Assembly: GCA_028571685.1 (NCBI GenBank)
Contig: CM053141.1
Span: forward strand, 56,852,333 to 56,916,332
DNA from: Heterohyrax brucei
Taxonomy: Eukaryota > Chordata > Mammalia > Hyracoidea > Procaviidae
Direction: 5' to 3'
DNA: 64,000 bases
Below the pieces are notes generated by a model. It was given only the letters and a program-made list of their open reading frames with translations, had not been told where the DNA came from and did no database searches. The position numbers were made by a program, and so were the translations under genes. Below, piece after piece: positions 43,618 to 55,870 of this stretch (the stretch's first letter is position 1; every line of letters starts with the position of its first letter).

Positions 43618-46600
43618 TGTTCTTATTAATAGGCGCTATTGAATTGGTTTTAACTCATAACGACCCTATACACAATGGAACAAAACGCTGCCCAGTCCTG
43701 TGCCATCGTCACAATTATCATAATGCTTGAGCCCATTGTTACAGCAACTGTGTCACTTCGTCTTGTTGAGGGTCTTCTTTCTCACTGACGCTCTGCTTTA
43801 CAAAGCGTGTGTCCTCCAGGAACTGATTCCTTCTGATAACATATCCCAATTATGTGAAACTTAGACTCATCAGCCTGCCTTCTCAGGAGTATTCTGGTTG
43901 CACTCGTTCTAAGACAGAGTTGTTCATTCTTTCAGCAGTCCATGATATATTCAACATTCTTTGCCAATATTACAGTTCAAAGGCAGCAATTCTTCTTTCA
44001 TCTTCCTCATTCATTATCCAGCTTTCACATGCATATGAGATGAATGAAAGTACTATGGCTTGAGTCAGGTCCAACTTAGTCTTCAAACTGACATTTTTGC
44101 TTTTCAACACTTGAGAATTACCTTATGCAGCAGATTTCTTCAGTGCAACTCATCTTTTGATTTCTTGACTGTTGTTTCTATGAGTGTTGATTTGGATCTA
44201 AGTAAAATGAGATCCTTAGCAACTTCAATCTTTTCTGCATTTATTATTATGTTGCTTATTGGTCCAGTTGTGAGGAGTTTTGTTTCCTTTGTGTTGAGGT
44301 ATAATCTACAATGAACTCTATGGTCTTTGATCTTCATCGGTAAGAACTTCAAGTGCTGTTAAGTTTCAGCAAGCAAGGTTGTGTTGTCTACATAATGCAG
44401 GGTGTCAATCAGTCTTCCTCCAATCTTGATGCTCCATTCTTCATCATACAGTCCAGCTTCTCAGATTATTTGTTCAGGATAAAGGTTGAATAGGTATGGT
44501 GAAAGGATACAACCCTGATGCACATCTTTCCTGACTTTAAACTGTGCACTATCTCCTTGTTCTGTTTAAATGACTGACTTGATTATATACAGGTTCCTCA
44601 TGAGCAAAATTAAGTGAAATTTCCATTCTTTGCAATGTTAACCAAAATTTTTTATGATGCACACAGTCGAATGCATTTGCATAGTCAATAAAAAACAGAT
44701 AAACAACTTTCTAGTATTCTCTGCTTTCAGCCAGAATTTTATTTGATATCTTCAATGACATCCCCTGATCCAAGGTCCTCTTCTAAATCCAGCTTGAATT
44801 TTGGCAGTTCTCTGTTGATGTACAGCTACAACTGCTCTTGAATTATCTTCAGCAAAAATCTTACTTGTGTATGATACTAATGATATTTCTTGATAATTTC
44901 TGCATTTTGATGGGTCACCTGTTTTAAGACTAGACACATAGAGCTCTTTTAGTCTATGGGGCAGGTATCTGTCTTCCAAATTTCTTGGCAAAGATAAGTG
45001 AGTGCTTACAGTGCTGCAACCAATTGTTGAAGCATCTCACTTGGTATTCCGCTGATTTCCGGAGCCTTGTTTTTTCTTGCCTTTGTCTTCAGTGCAACCT
45101 AGACTTCTTTCCTCAGTGCCATTTGTTCCTGATCATATGCTGTCTCCTCAGATGACTGAAACTTGATCAGTTCTTTTTGGTGCAGTGACTGTGTATTCCT
45201 TCTATTTTCTGTTGGTGCTTCCTACATCATTTAATATTTTTCCCATAGAATCTTCAATATTAACACTTAGTTTGAATTTTTTCTTCAGGTCTTTCAGCTT
45301 GAGAAACGCTGAGTGTGTTATTCACTTTTGGTTTCTATTTTCAGGTCTTTGCTCATATTATTACAATACTTTTTTTTGTTGAGCTGCTTTTGAAATCTGT
45401 TCATCATTTCTCCCTTTTGCTTTAATTACTTTGCCTTCAATAGCAAGCTTCAGAGTCTCTTCTGATATTCATTTTGGTTTTCTATGTGTTTTTCATGACC
45501 TTTTTGTTCATGTGTGATGCCCTTTGTGCCATTTTACAAGTCATCTGATTTTCAGTCATTTAGTGTTTAGTGCATCAAACTTGGTCTTGAGAAGATCTCT
45601 AAACTCATGTGGGATATACCCAAAGTCATACTTTGGTTCTCATGGATTATTATAATTTTCTTCAGATTCAGCTTGACCTTACATGTCAACAATTCATGAT
45701 CTGTTTCACAGTTAGTCCCCGGCCTTGTTTCAGTTGATGATATTGAACTTTTGTGTCATCACTTTCCTCAAATGAAGTGAATGTGATTCCCATGTATTCT
45801 CGTGTATTCTATGGCAAGGTTGACGTGTATAGTCACCATTTATGCTGGTGACAGAAGGTATTTGCAATGAAGAAGTCATTGGTATTGCAAAGTTCTATCA
45901 TTTGATCTCCAGCATCATTTCAATCAACAAGACTGTATTTTCCAACTACTGATATCCTGTTTCCAACTTTCCCATTCCAATCACCAGTAATTTTTAAGGC
46001 ATCTTGACTACATGTTTGATCGATTTCAGATTTCAGAAGCTGGTAAAAATCTTTAGTTTCTTCATGTCTGGCCTTGATGTGTGTATTTGAATAATAGTTG
46101 TATTAACTGGTCTTCCTTGTAGGTATGCGGATATTATCTGAATACTTCATGGTCGATCTTGATATGTTCATTTTGATGGTGAATGAGACCCAATTCCTAT
46201 TCAATTCATTATTCCTGGCATAGCAGACCATCTGAGTAGCTGCTTCAGAATGGTCCATGCTAGTCCACTTCAGCTTGTTAATGCCTAGGATATCAACGTT
46301 TATGCATTCCATTTCATATTTGACTATTTCCAATTTTTGTAGATTTGTACTTCATGCATTCTGTGTTATGATTATTAATGGATGTTTCCAAATGTTTCTT
46401 CTCATTTTTATTCATCATCAAATGGAGTTCCTGAATGGTTAACTCATCCATGTCATTAAGTTCAACTCTTCTTTCAGGAGGCTGCTCTTCCACAGTTGTT
46501 TTCTGAGTGTATTCAAACCTGAGGGACTCATTTCCAGCTTATTGTCAGATAATGTTCCACTGCTATTTGTAAGGTATTCACTGGATAATTCTTTTTAGAA

Positions 46601-46770
46601 GTAGACTGTCAGTCCTTCTTCCTATTTGCAGTCTAGAAGCTCTGCTGAAACCTGTCTACCATGGGTAACTGTGCCAGTGTTTGAGAACTAGTGGCATGGC
46701 TTCCAGCATTACAGCAACATGCAATCCTCCACAGTATGACAAGCTGACAGAGCATGAGAGCCAGAAAGGT
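43618..46770 (-). mobile_element. near full-length antisense RTE (BovB-like)
   Basis: The best uninterrupted RTE of the window at about 3.15 kb. The 3' tail is at 43620, the C-terminal coding end follows, reverse transcriptase remnants lie near 44140-44990, the endonuclease region near 45850-46400 and the 5' region reaches 46770. It holds many stops and frameshifts, so no protein is expected. It is a useful local reference for the order of blocks in the rearranged copies. Confidence 0.9.
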
Positions 46771-46785
46771 ACCCCCCACAACAAA

Positions 46786-46944
46786 GAAAACAAACCTATT
46801 GACATTAAGTAAATCCCAACTCATAGAAATCCTACAAGATAGAGTAGAACTGTCCCATAGGCTTTCCAAGGGGTGCCTGGTAGATTTGAACTTCCAATCT
46901 TTTGGTTAGCACCCCATCTCTAAATCACTGAGCCACCAGACTTG
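46786..46944 (-). mobile_element. antisense AfroSINE
   Basis: Body 'gaactgtcccataggcttt' and head 'gagccaccagacttgc'. Confidence 0.85.
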
Positions 46945-47171
46945 CAGAAATGTACCCAAGAGGTCACAATTAAGCCTGCCATGTTACTGAGCTCCTCTCC
47001 TGGGTTACCTGTTTTGTTGAATGGCACTACCATTTTCCCCAACACTCACATAGGAAATCTGGATGTCCCCTTGGATCTCTGTCTTTCTCTTCCTTCTGGT
47101 AAGCAAATTCTGTCACCTCTACCTTCTTAATGTCTTATGTGTCCTCACTGCTTCTTTACTTGGAAGATCAC
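46945..47171. other. old repeat, unclassified, left part
   Basis: 'gttgaatggcactaccatt' and following pyrimidine-rich sequence recall an old interspersed repeat. It continues after the LTR at 47666. Not classified. Confidence 0.35.
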
Positions 47172-47665
47172 TGTTTTAGTCAGCTAGTGCTACTCTAACT
47201 GAAATACCACGGAGTGGATGGCTTTAATGAAGGAAAAATTCTTATACAGTCTGGTAGGCTACAAGTCCAAGTTCAACTTGTCCACTCCAGTGGAAGGCTT
47301 TTCCTGTGTCAGCTGTGGAGGAAAGTCCATGTGTTGTATCAGCCTTTGGTCCAGAAGCATCTTGGCACACGAACCTCAGGTCTGAAGGACGCGCTCTACT
47401 CCTGGTGCTATTTGGTGGAATGAGGGTCCCAATTCTCTGCCATAAGGTGAAAGGATAAAGGGTGGTGCAAACCACACTCAAGGAAAACTCCCTTAGAAAG
47501 GGTGTTGTAGTCCCACCCTAATCCTCTTTTAACATAATCATCTTATCTATTGGCCGCAGGCAGAGATTAGGATGTCTAACATAGGAAAATCACAAAATAT
47601 TGGGAGTGATGGCCCAGGCAAATAGCTACACATGTTTTGGGGGGAACACCATTCAATCCATGTCA
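47172..47665 (-). mobile_element. antisense solo LTR (MaLR/ERVL-like)
   Basis: 494 bp, TG...CA, flanked by 'atcac' (47167-47171) and 'accac' (47666-47670), one mismatch. Confidence 0.9.
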
Positions 47666-48482
47666 ACCACACTGTCTTATTCCAAACATTCATCATCTGT
47701 TTCCTGTTCTACTACATCTGAGTCTATCTCTGCCTCCAATACCTTCTTCAGGCAGCTTCCCTAAACACTTGGCATGGGCAGTGACCACAGTTTGGCTCTG
47801 TAAATTCTCCTACCTCATTTCTCACTGAGAGCCCTTGCTTCAGAGATTCTAGCCTTAGGAAACTCCTTGCGGCCTCTGAATCAGCCAGGTTGTTGCATGG
47901 CTCTGAACTTCAACCCATGTTGCTGTTTTGGCTTAACCTTCTCTCTACTTGTCCTTCCAACAGACATCTAGCACATCACCTTTATGAGTTGGCTCCTGTG
48001 TCTCCTCCTTAGGGAAACCCTTTTCTTTCATCTGGCTGGAAGTGGCCACTCCCTCCTTTGCACTTGTATTCTGAACATTCGTCTGCAGCACATGTAGCGT
48101 CTGCACTGGAAACCCCTTCAATTCCAGGCTGTTTTCAACTTAGTGGTTGGCATACTGGCTGGTGCAGAATAACTGCTTGTTAAATACCTGTGGTTTACAA
48201 GAATGCTCTTTCATACATTATTGCTCGTAAATCATATTAAAAAAAAAAACACCGTTTCAATTAAAAAATATTTTTTTGAGATTTTCATCTTGGCTTTTTG
48301 GAAAGACTTTTGGTATTTTTCAACCTGAGCTCCTTCATCTATAAGGATATAAAGAATACCTATTTGTGAGTTAAGGTCTATGTTTTATTCATTGCCTTGC
48401 ACCTACTTCTCCAATAGGGAGAAACAACTGTTTATATATCCAGGGAATGTAAGTGCTGTCTAGTAAAATAGAGAACTTTATT
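47666..48482. other. unique or old repeat DNA, no gene seen
   Basis: Pyrimidine-rich start continuing the pre-LTR segment. An A-run lies at 48240-48250. No exon recognised. Confidence 0.4.
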
Positions 48483-48490
48483 CCATCATT

Positions 48491-48665
48491 GGAAACCTTG
48501 GTGGCATAGTGATTTAGTGCTACAGCTGCTAACCGAAAGGCCATCGGTGGTTTGAATCCACAAGACACTCCTTGGAAACTCTATGGAGCAGTTTTAGTCT
48601 GTCCTATAGGGTTGCTATAAGTCAGAACTGACCAGACTGCAGTGGGTTTGGCTATTTGGTTTATA
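48491..48665 (+). mobile_element. AfroSINE with 8-bp target duplication
   Basis: Complete copy with 'ccatcatt' at 48483-48490 and 48666-48673. Confidence 0.92.
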
Positions 48666-48687
48666 CCATCATTAACTATAACCATTT

Positions 48688-48892
48688 GGAAACCAAAACT
48701 AGCAGCCATCAACTCAACTCCAAGCCATGGCAACTCCATGTGTGTCAGAGTAGAAATGTGTTCCACAGGGTTTTCAGTGGCTGGCAGTTTGGAAATAGAT
48801 CACCAGGACTTTCTTCCCAGGTGTCTCTAGGTAGACTCAAACCTCCAACCTTTTGGCTGGCAGCTGATCATATTAACCATCTCTACCAACCA
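48688..48892 (-). mobile_element. antisense AfroSINE, long-body type
   Basis: 'catgtgtgtcagagtagaa', 'agatcaccaggactttct', head 'ctctaccaaccagatat'. Confidence 0.82.
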
Positions 48893-49027
48893 GATATTAA
48901 CCATTGGAAAGGAAATGCAAATCTGTTTTCATGTTTCTACTCCTTTGGATTCTGGTGTTGCCTATATACAGTACAAATCACTGTAGGAGTTTTAAAAATG
49001 AATCTAAATATATAATACAGTTACAGT

Positions 49028-49222
49028 TTAATAGTGTATCCTAACAGTGCAGTGGTTAAGTACTCAGCTTTACAGAAAGGTCAGCAGAACAAACACAGCT
49101 GCTCTTCAGGTGAAAAGTCCTGACTATCTGCTCCCATAAAGATTATAGCCTAGGAAATCCTATGTGATAGAGAGGGTACCGAAGTCAAAATCAACTCAGT
49201 AGCACACAGCAACAACATGCAT
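49028..49222 (+). mobile_element. AfroSINE, variant body
   Basis: Head 'cctaacagtgcagtggtta', block 'ctgctcccataaagattat', tail 'gtcaaaatcaactcagtag'. Confidence 0.8.
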
Positions 49223-49844
49223 TTTAATAAGTCTGAAAGGCAGCTAGAAGTCTGTTACAGCATGAAGCTTTCATCAGGTCAGGCTAACTACAGTGTAATC
49301 ATTATAACCACTGATCAAAGACTAGAGTCAATAGTATGGATTATACCTCTACCTAAAGAAAACAAAAATATTCACACCTGAATCGATAAACAACATCATA
49401 ATGAACAGAGAAAATATCGAAGTTGTTGAAGATTTCTTTTTACTTGGACCCACAGTCAAAACCTGTGGAAGCAGCAGTCAAGAAACCAAAAGATACATTG
49501 CATTGGGTAAATCTGCTGCAGAAGACCTTTTTAAGTGTTAAAAACCAAAGAGATCCCCTTGAGAAGTAATGTGTGCCAGACCAAAGCCATAGTTTCAATC
49601 ATCTCACATGCATGTGAATACATAGTGAAGATCAAAGGGAAGATCACAGAATTGATGCCTTCTAATTATGGTATTGGAAAAGAATAGTGAATTTACTGTG
49701 GATTGTTAGAAGAATGAGCAAATCTGTTTAGGAAAAAAATACTCCTTGAAAAAAAGACAGTAATACCTAGTATCACGTATTTTGGACATGTTATCAGAGG
49801 GGACCAGTCACTAGAGACAAACATCATGCCTGGTAAAATGGAAA

Positions 49845-49982
49845 AAATACCAAACAAATATTGCCATTGAGTTGATTCCAATTCATAATAACCCTATAGG
49901 ACAGAGTAGAACTGCCCTACAGAGTTTCTAAGAAGTACCTGGCAGATTTAGTACTTAAGCACTATACCAAGAGGGTTTCCTG
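49845..49982 (-). mobile_element. antisense AfroSINE in RTE, first
   Basis: 'gagttgattccaattcata' tail, partial head loss ('gcactataccaagaggg'). Confidence 0.82.
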
Positions 49983-49991
49983 GTGAAGTGG

Positions 49992-50163
49992 AACCCAACC
50001 CTAAAACCAAACCCACTGCCCTTGAGCCTATTCTGACTCATAGCAACCCTATAGACAGAGTAAAGTGCCCCATAGAGTTTCCAAAGAGTGCCTGGAGGAT
50101 TTGAACTACCTACCTTTTGATTAACAGCCACAACAATTAACTACTACACCACCAGGGTTTCCA
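49992..50163 (-). mobile_element. antisense AfroSINE in RTE, second
   Basis: Complete copy, tail 'gcctattctgactcatag', head 'ctacaccaccagggtttcc'. Confidence 0.86.
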
Positions 50164-50322
50164 GTAAAGTAGAAGATCAGAAAAAAAGAGAAAGCCCCTC
50201 AGTAAGATGGGTTGACACAAGCTGAAAACAGTGGGATCAAACATCAGAACAATCGTGAGGGTGGCACAGGCTTGGGCAGTCTATCATTCTGTTGTACATA
50301 GGGTGGTGATGAGCTGCCACAT

Positions 50323-50654
50323 TTACCTGTAGTATGCCACTTCCCTGTTGGATGAGAGTTTAATGTAATTAAAATAATCAAATTATTGATTACATGTTTA
50401 TTGTATATTTCCACAGCAGCCAACACAATACCTTACATAAAGCCTCTGCAGTAAGGCTTGGCTGTTTCTGAATTTATGAACATTTCATTTCCTTATAGAT
50501 AGAATTAAAACACTAGTCCAATGTAATTATTACTAAAAGAGCAGTAAATTACTAGATATTGGGGGCCTAAAAAGGCAAGATCACTCTCAGTTGAGTGTTC
50601 AACTCACCAGTTCATTGTAGGAGGAAAATTAGACTTTCCTGTAAGATCGAGAAA
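50323..50654. other. no gene seen
   Basis: AT-rich unassigned sequence. Confidence 0.4.
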
Positions 50655-50835
50655 GAAATAGTGTTACTTGGTATTTATTAAGCTCTTACCAGGTTAACCA
50701 CTTTACAAGAATTATTTTTTATTTAATCCTTAAAATAGTATAATGAGGTCGGGGTTTGTATTCACATTTTGCAGAGGAAGCACAGACAGACTGAATCAGA
50801 GGAATGGCAATGATGGGGTTTAAACTCCAAAAATT
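50655..50835 (-). mobile_element. MIR, antisense
   Basis: 'tatttattaagctcttacc', 'tttatttaatccttaaaat' and 'acattttgcagaggaagc' follow the antisense MIR order. Confidence 0.72.
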
Positions 50836-50860
50836 TTGGTTTCAAATTCCCTGTGATTTG

Positions 50861-51072
50861 CCCAGTTGCTGTCAAATCAATTTCAACTCATGGTGACTCC
50901 ATCTGTGTCAGAGTAGAACTGGTGTCCTTAGGGTTTTCAATGAGTGTTTTGGCAGGAAAGTAGATTGCCAGTAGATTGCATTTTTTCCAAGGTGTCTCTG
51001 GTGGACTAGAACGTTCAACCTTTCAGGTAGCATCCAATCATGTTAACCACTCTCACCACCCAAGGACTCCCC
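50861..51072 (-). mobile_element. antisense AfroSINE, long-body type
   Basis: 'gttgctgtcaaatcaattt', 'gactccatctgtgtcagag', head 'accacccaaggactcc'. Confidence 0.82.
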
Positions 51073-52221
51073 ACACAGTTTACCCATTGTCTGTACGACA
51101 CCCAGGCAGCCCACAATGATGCTATCAGGTGTCACCTCTAGAGATGAACAATTTGATAAATCTGTCCACACCCTGTCCTGTGAAAGTCAGTCTGTGAGTT
51201 TATAGAAGAGTCGGAGCTCAGTCTCTCTCCCAAGAAAGAAGTTCCCAGGCTGCTTATCCAAGATAGCTTTTGGTTTTAGGGAGAAATGGAGTGTGTATGT
51301 GTGTGTGTGTAAGTGTGTATGTATCAAGTGGAGAGGAAAGGTGTACAGCTCAGAGGATGATGCGTCCTTGTGACTTTGCCACCATCAAGCACCATCTTTG
51401 TCATTTTGAAAAGTGACCAACTCCTTCACTTTGGTCAATGGAAATATTGAGTGCTCTGGTCTAGGTTCATTGACTCTAGTGAGAGCAGCATGCAACCTGT
51501 GACTCACTCCCTTGAATTTAAAACTTTATGGCCTTTAAAAGTCATGCCAGCAGGCATCTGGTGCAGGAAGCAGGGCACTGACTACAAGCTGGTTTCTGCA
51601 AAGTCACTGCTGATGACTTCTTTCAGGCTCCCAGAGAAGTCCAGTTTTCCAAGCCATTCTCCACGGAACTTGAAGTCCATTGGAAAATTCTGTCACCTAC
51701 CAAGGCAAAAATGTATTTTCGAAAGTGGTAGTAATCCAAAGCAAAACAAGACAACCAATTTCCCTGAGGGTATTTGGATCTCACTTCTGATGAAATAAGG
51801 CTATTCCAGTGACATCATACACCCACGTTTATCCCATCCTGCCATCTCTATCTGGAGCCAGCTCAGTGCTTTTTTCCAGCCAAAACCAACAGCAGGATCT
51901 TTTTTGCAGTGTTAAGATGTTGCTTTTTTATTTAGTGCTGAGAAGTCTTGGCTGAAGGAGCATTTCACAAGACTAGGTTGAGTATCCTGCTGTTTTTGTT
52001 AAGACATAAATTTAGGATGGTTTTAAGAACGATCAGGTATCACCGAGTCAAAGTTCATACTATTAGATCGGATTATTGTGCCAGCTGATGTTCCACTTAG
52101 TAAAAGCTTAAAAGGGCTACAAGTAAAACAATTTAGTCTTTTCCCCACTTTTCTCTCTGACAAAGAATAAATGCTGTATATTACATTCTATGTGACCATG
52201 CTTATTCTTCTCCACATTTTT
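51073..52221. other. about 1.15 kb unique DNA with a short (TG)n at 51291-51324
   Basis: A frame of 115 codons at 51451-51798 has no recognised domain, atypical start and no splice support, so I do not call it a gene. It is the longest uninterrupted low-repeat stretch after 31.9-33.2 kb. Confidence 0.4.
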
Positions 52222-52362
52222 GTTGGAAACACTGGTGGCATAGTTGTTCAGTGCTACATTTGCTAAGCAAAAAGTCTGCAGTTTGAAGCTGCCAGTTACT
52301 CCTAGGAAACTCTATGGTGCAGTTCTTCTCTGTCTATACGGTTGCTATGAGTTGGTATGTTA
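52222..52362 (+). mobile_element. AfroSINE
   Basis: Head 'gaaacactggtggcatagt', body and truncated tail 'ctatgagttgg'. Confidence 0.82.
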
Positions 52363-52652
52363 CCACTGAGCCTGCCCCCAATTCATGGAGAATCCATGAA
52401 CAACCATGCGTAGACAGGACCATTGTGATCTATAGAGTTTTCATTGCCTAGTTGTGGGAAATAGATCACCAGACCTTTCTTCCTAGTCCACCTTAGTTTG
52501 GAAGCTCCCCTGAAACCTGTTCAGCATAGCAACACACAAGCTTCCACTGACAGATGGTAATGGGTGCCTATGAAGTGGACTGGTCTGGAATTGAACCTAG
52601 GTCTCCCACATGAAAGGTGATAATTCTACTATGGAACCATCACTGCCCCACA
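52363..52652 (-). mobile_element. antisense tRNA-Gly-like SINE with RTE 5' block
   Basis: On the minus strand it starts (52650 to 52588) with a degenerate tRNA-Gly-like head carrying A- and B-box-like segments ('gtagaattatcacctttc', 'gttcaattcc'), continues with a block found in the RTE 5' region (52495-52555, compare 46660-46760), and ends in the SINE long-body tail. It is therefore a composite SINE. Confidence 0.65.
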
Positions 52653-52721
52653 TTATCCTTTATAAATCTGAAACCAAACATTCAAGTACATTATTAATAT
52701 ATCATTTCTTGAGCATCTGTT

Positions 52722-52875
52722 GTATGTAAGGACACCTTGGTCTTGTAGTAGTTAAGTAACCAAAAGGCCAACAGTCTGAATCTACCAGATGCTCCTTGGA
52801 AACTCTATGGGAAAGTTCCACTCTGCCCTACAAGGTCAATATGAGTTGGAATCAGATTGACAGCAATGAGTTTAC
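52722..52875 (+). mobile_element. AfroSINE
   Basis: 'agtagttaagtaaccaaaa', 'gatgctccttggaaactct', tail 'gagttggaatcagattgac'. Confidence 0.82.
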
Positions 52876-54133
52876 TGTAATTAAGGATCTATCTATTCTG
52901 GTCACTATGGAAAGTACAAAGATGAAAAAAGTTACTCTTAGTCCTTGATAGACGTGACTGAGAAAATGCCATCAGATACAAAACATCTAAATAAGACATA
53001 TGATAATCACCATTAGCCGAGAGATGCTCTAGAAGTCAAGAGGAGAAAACGAGATCACTTTTAGCTGGCTAGGCTTAGAAGAGGAAGATTTGACCTAAAC
53101 TTGAAATGATGTGTAGAACTTTCTAAGTAGATGATTGACGGTGCTGTACAAGTATACAGAAAAAAGCCACATTCTCTGTAGCCATTCCTTGCCAGTGAGG
53201 GCTGTGATCTGTTAGTTGTAGCCCCACTGCAAAATCCAGGCAGATCCAGAGTAAATTTCACTATGCATTGACTGTACACTGTACATCACGCTGTGAATTA
53301 CGCAGTACTCTACTACTCTCCTATTGTACAGAGAAGAGTTCCCCAGAGTTCCCAAGAAAGCCTACATGTTTCTGTTCTTGCCAGCGCCACCATCTCTGAA
53401 AAGGCTGAGGGATTCCTAGCAGCCCCAGGAAGATGCTGGTCACTGGTCCAGTGAGTGCCCGGCCCTTGGAGTCGATTTCCCTGTGGGGTCCTGTGCTCAA
53501 CCCCAACAGGAACCCCAGCTCCTCTTTTACCTCCTGGGCTATATGCCTCTTAGTTCAGCTTCCAGAGACATGTAGAGGCCAGGGCAGTGGTTCCAGCCAA
53601 AACATGTCCTTGGCAGAGATGCCAAGACAGAGTTCAGAAGAACAAAGGAAATGTAGCAGATAACTGATTTCCTCTGAAGGACTCTGGAGGGCCATGACTG
53701 CAGGGATCTGTCGGCACCAGTGGGAGACAGAAACCAGGCCTCGTAAACAGTCTCAGCTCATCTGTACATCTTGGTGGCCTGGCTGCAATCACACTGCATC
53801 CTCTTCACACACGCAGGCGAAATGAAGCCTAGAGGTGGCAGGCTGTGGGCTCCCTCTCTATGCTGTGGTCTTTCTCAGGAGCCAAGCCAACCAGTTGAGA
53901 AAGGAACTAAGCCCCACATGGAGATCTGTGTGCTCGCATCACCCGAGGAGCCACGGAGGGGTCAGGGATTCGTCCCAGTTTCTGTTAAAACTAAAATATG
54001 CAATTCTTTCTCTTTAGCCAAACCTCAGGCAGATAAAAAAATATTTTTCCCCCAAATAAGGCAGTTCTTCTGACATTAGAAATATTTGGTTTGCTAGTTA
54101 AGAAGGCAGACTACTGTTCTTTCTTTAAGATAT
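52876..54133. other. about 1.25 kb unique DNA, no gene seen
   Basis: Frames at 53433-53663 and 53771-54073 have no recognised domain. The region is moderately GC-rich at 53330-53700. No exon was supported. Confidence 0.4.
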
Positions 54134-54316
54134 AATGTGCCCTGGTGCTGTAGTGATTACAGCACTTGACTGGTAAACCCACCAGAAGCTCCATGGGAGA
54201 AAGATGTGGCAGTCTGTTTCTTTAAAGATTTATAGTCTTGGAAACCCTATATGGTAGGTCTCCTCTGTCCTATAGGATTTCTGTAAGTCAAAACCAACTC
54301 AACAGCAATAGGTTTG
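54134..54316 (+). mobile_element. AfroSINE, variant body
   Basis: Head 'gccctggtgctgtagtgat', block 'ccatgggagaaagatgtgg', tail 'gtcaaaaccaactcaacag'. Confidence 0.87.
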
Positions 54317-54326
54317 TCCTAGACCT

Positions 54327-54539
54327 AGGAATCCCTAGGTGGCATAAACAGTTAAGTCTCAAATACTAACTGAAAAGTTGGCAATTTGAACCCACCCATA
54401 GATATCTTGGAAGAAAGCCCTGATGATCCGCTTCTGAAAGATCAAAGCCGTTGAAAACTCTATAGCTCACAGTTCTACTCTGAAACACCTGGGATTTTGT
54501 GACTCAAAATAGACTCCTTGGCATCTAGGTTTTTGTTTA
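54327..54539 (+). mobile_element. AfroSINE with perfect 10-bp target duplication
   Basis: 'tcctagacct' at 54317-54326 and 54540-54549. Inserted directly behind the previous SINE. Confidence 0.92.
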
Positions 54540-54699
54540 TCCTAGACCTGTTACACCTCAGTCTGAGGGCAGATCCTGGGAATCTGCATATTTCAACAAA
54601 CACCCCAAATGAGTCCATAGACCTAGGTTATGTTGGATCAGAAAAATCTTGCCTCAAGCTGCAAACGAAAAGAGTGAAGGAGGACCAAGAATTTTGTGT

Positions 54700-55335
54700 T
54701 TTGTATACCAAGCAGAGATTTTGCAGTGGATTTTCCCAATGTATGTCTCATTTGATTTCTTGATTGCTGCTTCCATGAATGTTGATTATGGATCCAAGTA
54801 AAATAAAATCTTTGCCAACTTCAATATGTTCTCCATTTGTCATTGCATTGCTTAGCAAAGATATCATGTTGAGGTCTATAGTTGGTCTTACCCAAGCCGT
54901 GATATTTTTAATTGCCTCAGTGTGCGTGTGAAAGCTGGAAAATGAATACAGAAGGTGAAAGACATGATGCATTTGAGTTATGGTATTGGTAAAGAATATT
55001 GAATATAAATATAAATAGAAAACAAATTTGTCTTGGAAGAAGTACAACCAGAATACTCCTGGGAAGCAAGGATGGTTTAAGGCTTTGTTTCATGTACTTT
55101 GGACATATCATCAGGAGGGACCAATTCCTGGAGAAAGATGTCACACTTGGTAAAGTACAGGGTTAGTGGAAAACAGGAAGACTCTGAGTGAGATGGACTG
55201 ATGCAGTGGCTGCAACAATAGACTGACTCAAACACAGTGAGGATGGCGCAGGACCAGGCAGTGTTTTGTTCTGCTGTACACTCGGTCTGATAGTTGGAAC
55301 CATCTCTGCAATGCCAAATAACAGCAGCAATTTAC
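54700..55335 (+). mobile_element. RTE 3' fragment with inverted 5' part
   Basis: 54854-55335 is sense RTE from 'gcaaagatatcatg' to the tail. 54700-54853 is the immediately upstream RTE block in antisense orientation. The two blocks are adjacent in complete copies, so the 5' part has been inverted. Confidence 0.8.
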
Positions 55336-55354
55336 CAAGCTGGGGCAGTGGCTT

Positions 55355-55492
55355 AATAATAATAATAAATGCCATCAAGTTGATTCCAACTCATAGCTGC
55401 CCTGTGGGACACAGTAGAGCTGCCCTCAAAGGGTTTCCAGGGAGCAGCTGGTAGATTAGAACTGCTGATCTCTTGGTTAGCATAGAAGACTT
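55355..55492 (-). mobile_element. antisense AfroSINE
   Basis: '(aat)n' run, tail 'caagttgattccaactcat', truncated head. Confidence 0.82.
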
Positions 55493-55599
55493 AAGTGGAA
55501 TTCGAGGTATTCATTCACTTAGACCCTGCAGCTGAGGCGTGGTGATCCTTGAGCTAATTGTACTGCAGAGCAGCTCAGAGGGGGCCACACATTTCCCAA

Positions 55600-55690
55600 C
55601 TGGTTGCCTGATCTTGGGCAACTCAGTTAATACATCTGGGCCTTACTTTCTGCATTTAATAGAATAGAGATGAATAGGACCCAAGAGTTG
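55600..55690 (+). mobile_element. MIR, sense fragment
   Basis: 'gcctgatcttgggcaactc' and 'cttactttctgcatttaat' follow the MIR core. Confidence 0.65.
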
Positions 55691-55711
55691 GCCTGATTTG
55701 GGGTCCAGTTT

Positions 55712-55870
55712 TGGGTTCTATACTTATGTGCTTGGTAGCTAATCAAAATGTTGGCAGTTCAAACCCACCAGCCACTCCTTGGAAACCCTACAGGTGTGGT
55801 TCTACTCTGTACCATAGGGTCTCTGTGAGTTAGAATTGACTCTACAGCAAAAACTGGAATTTTTTTGAGA
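55712..55870 (+). mobile_element. AfroSINE, head eroded
   Basis: 'ggcagttcaaacccaccag', 'cactccttggaaacccta', tail 'gagttagaattgactctac'. Confidence 0.83.

Larger units (their letters stand above)
49330..50322 (+). mobile_element. sense RTE 3' fragment carrying two antisense SINEs
   Basis: RTE at 49330-49844 resumes at 50164-50322. Three related copies of a 'ggtaaaatgg'-like motif (about 49832, 49981 and 50164) mark the successive SINE target duplications. Confidence 0.8.

Noticed and set aside
51451-51798. 115-codon open frame in unique DNA
   Set aside because: No recognised domain, non-ATG start, no splice or promoter context. An open frame of this length can arise by chance in 64 kb.
53433-54073. 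Overlapping frames in a GC-richer stretch as possible exon
   Set aside because: No protein similarity recognised and no paired splice sites.
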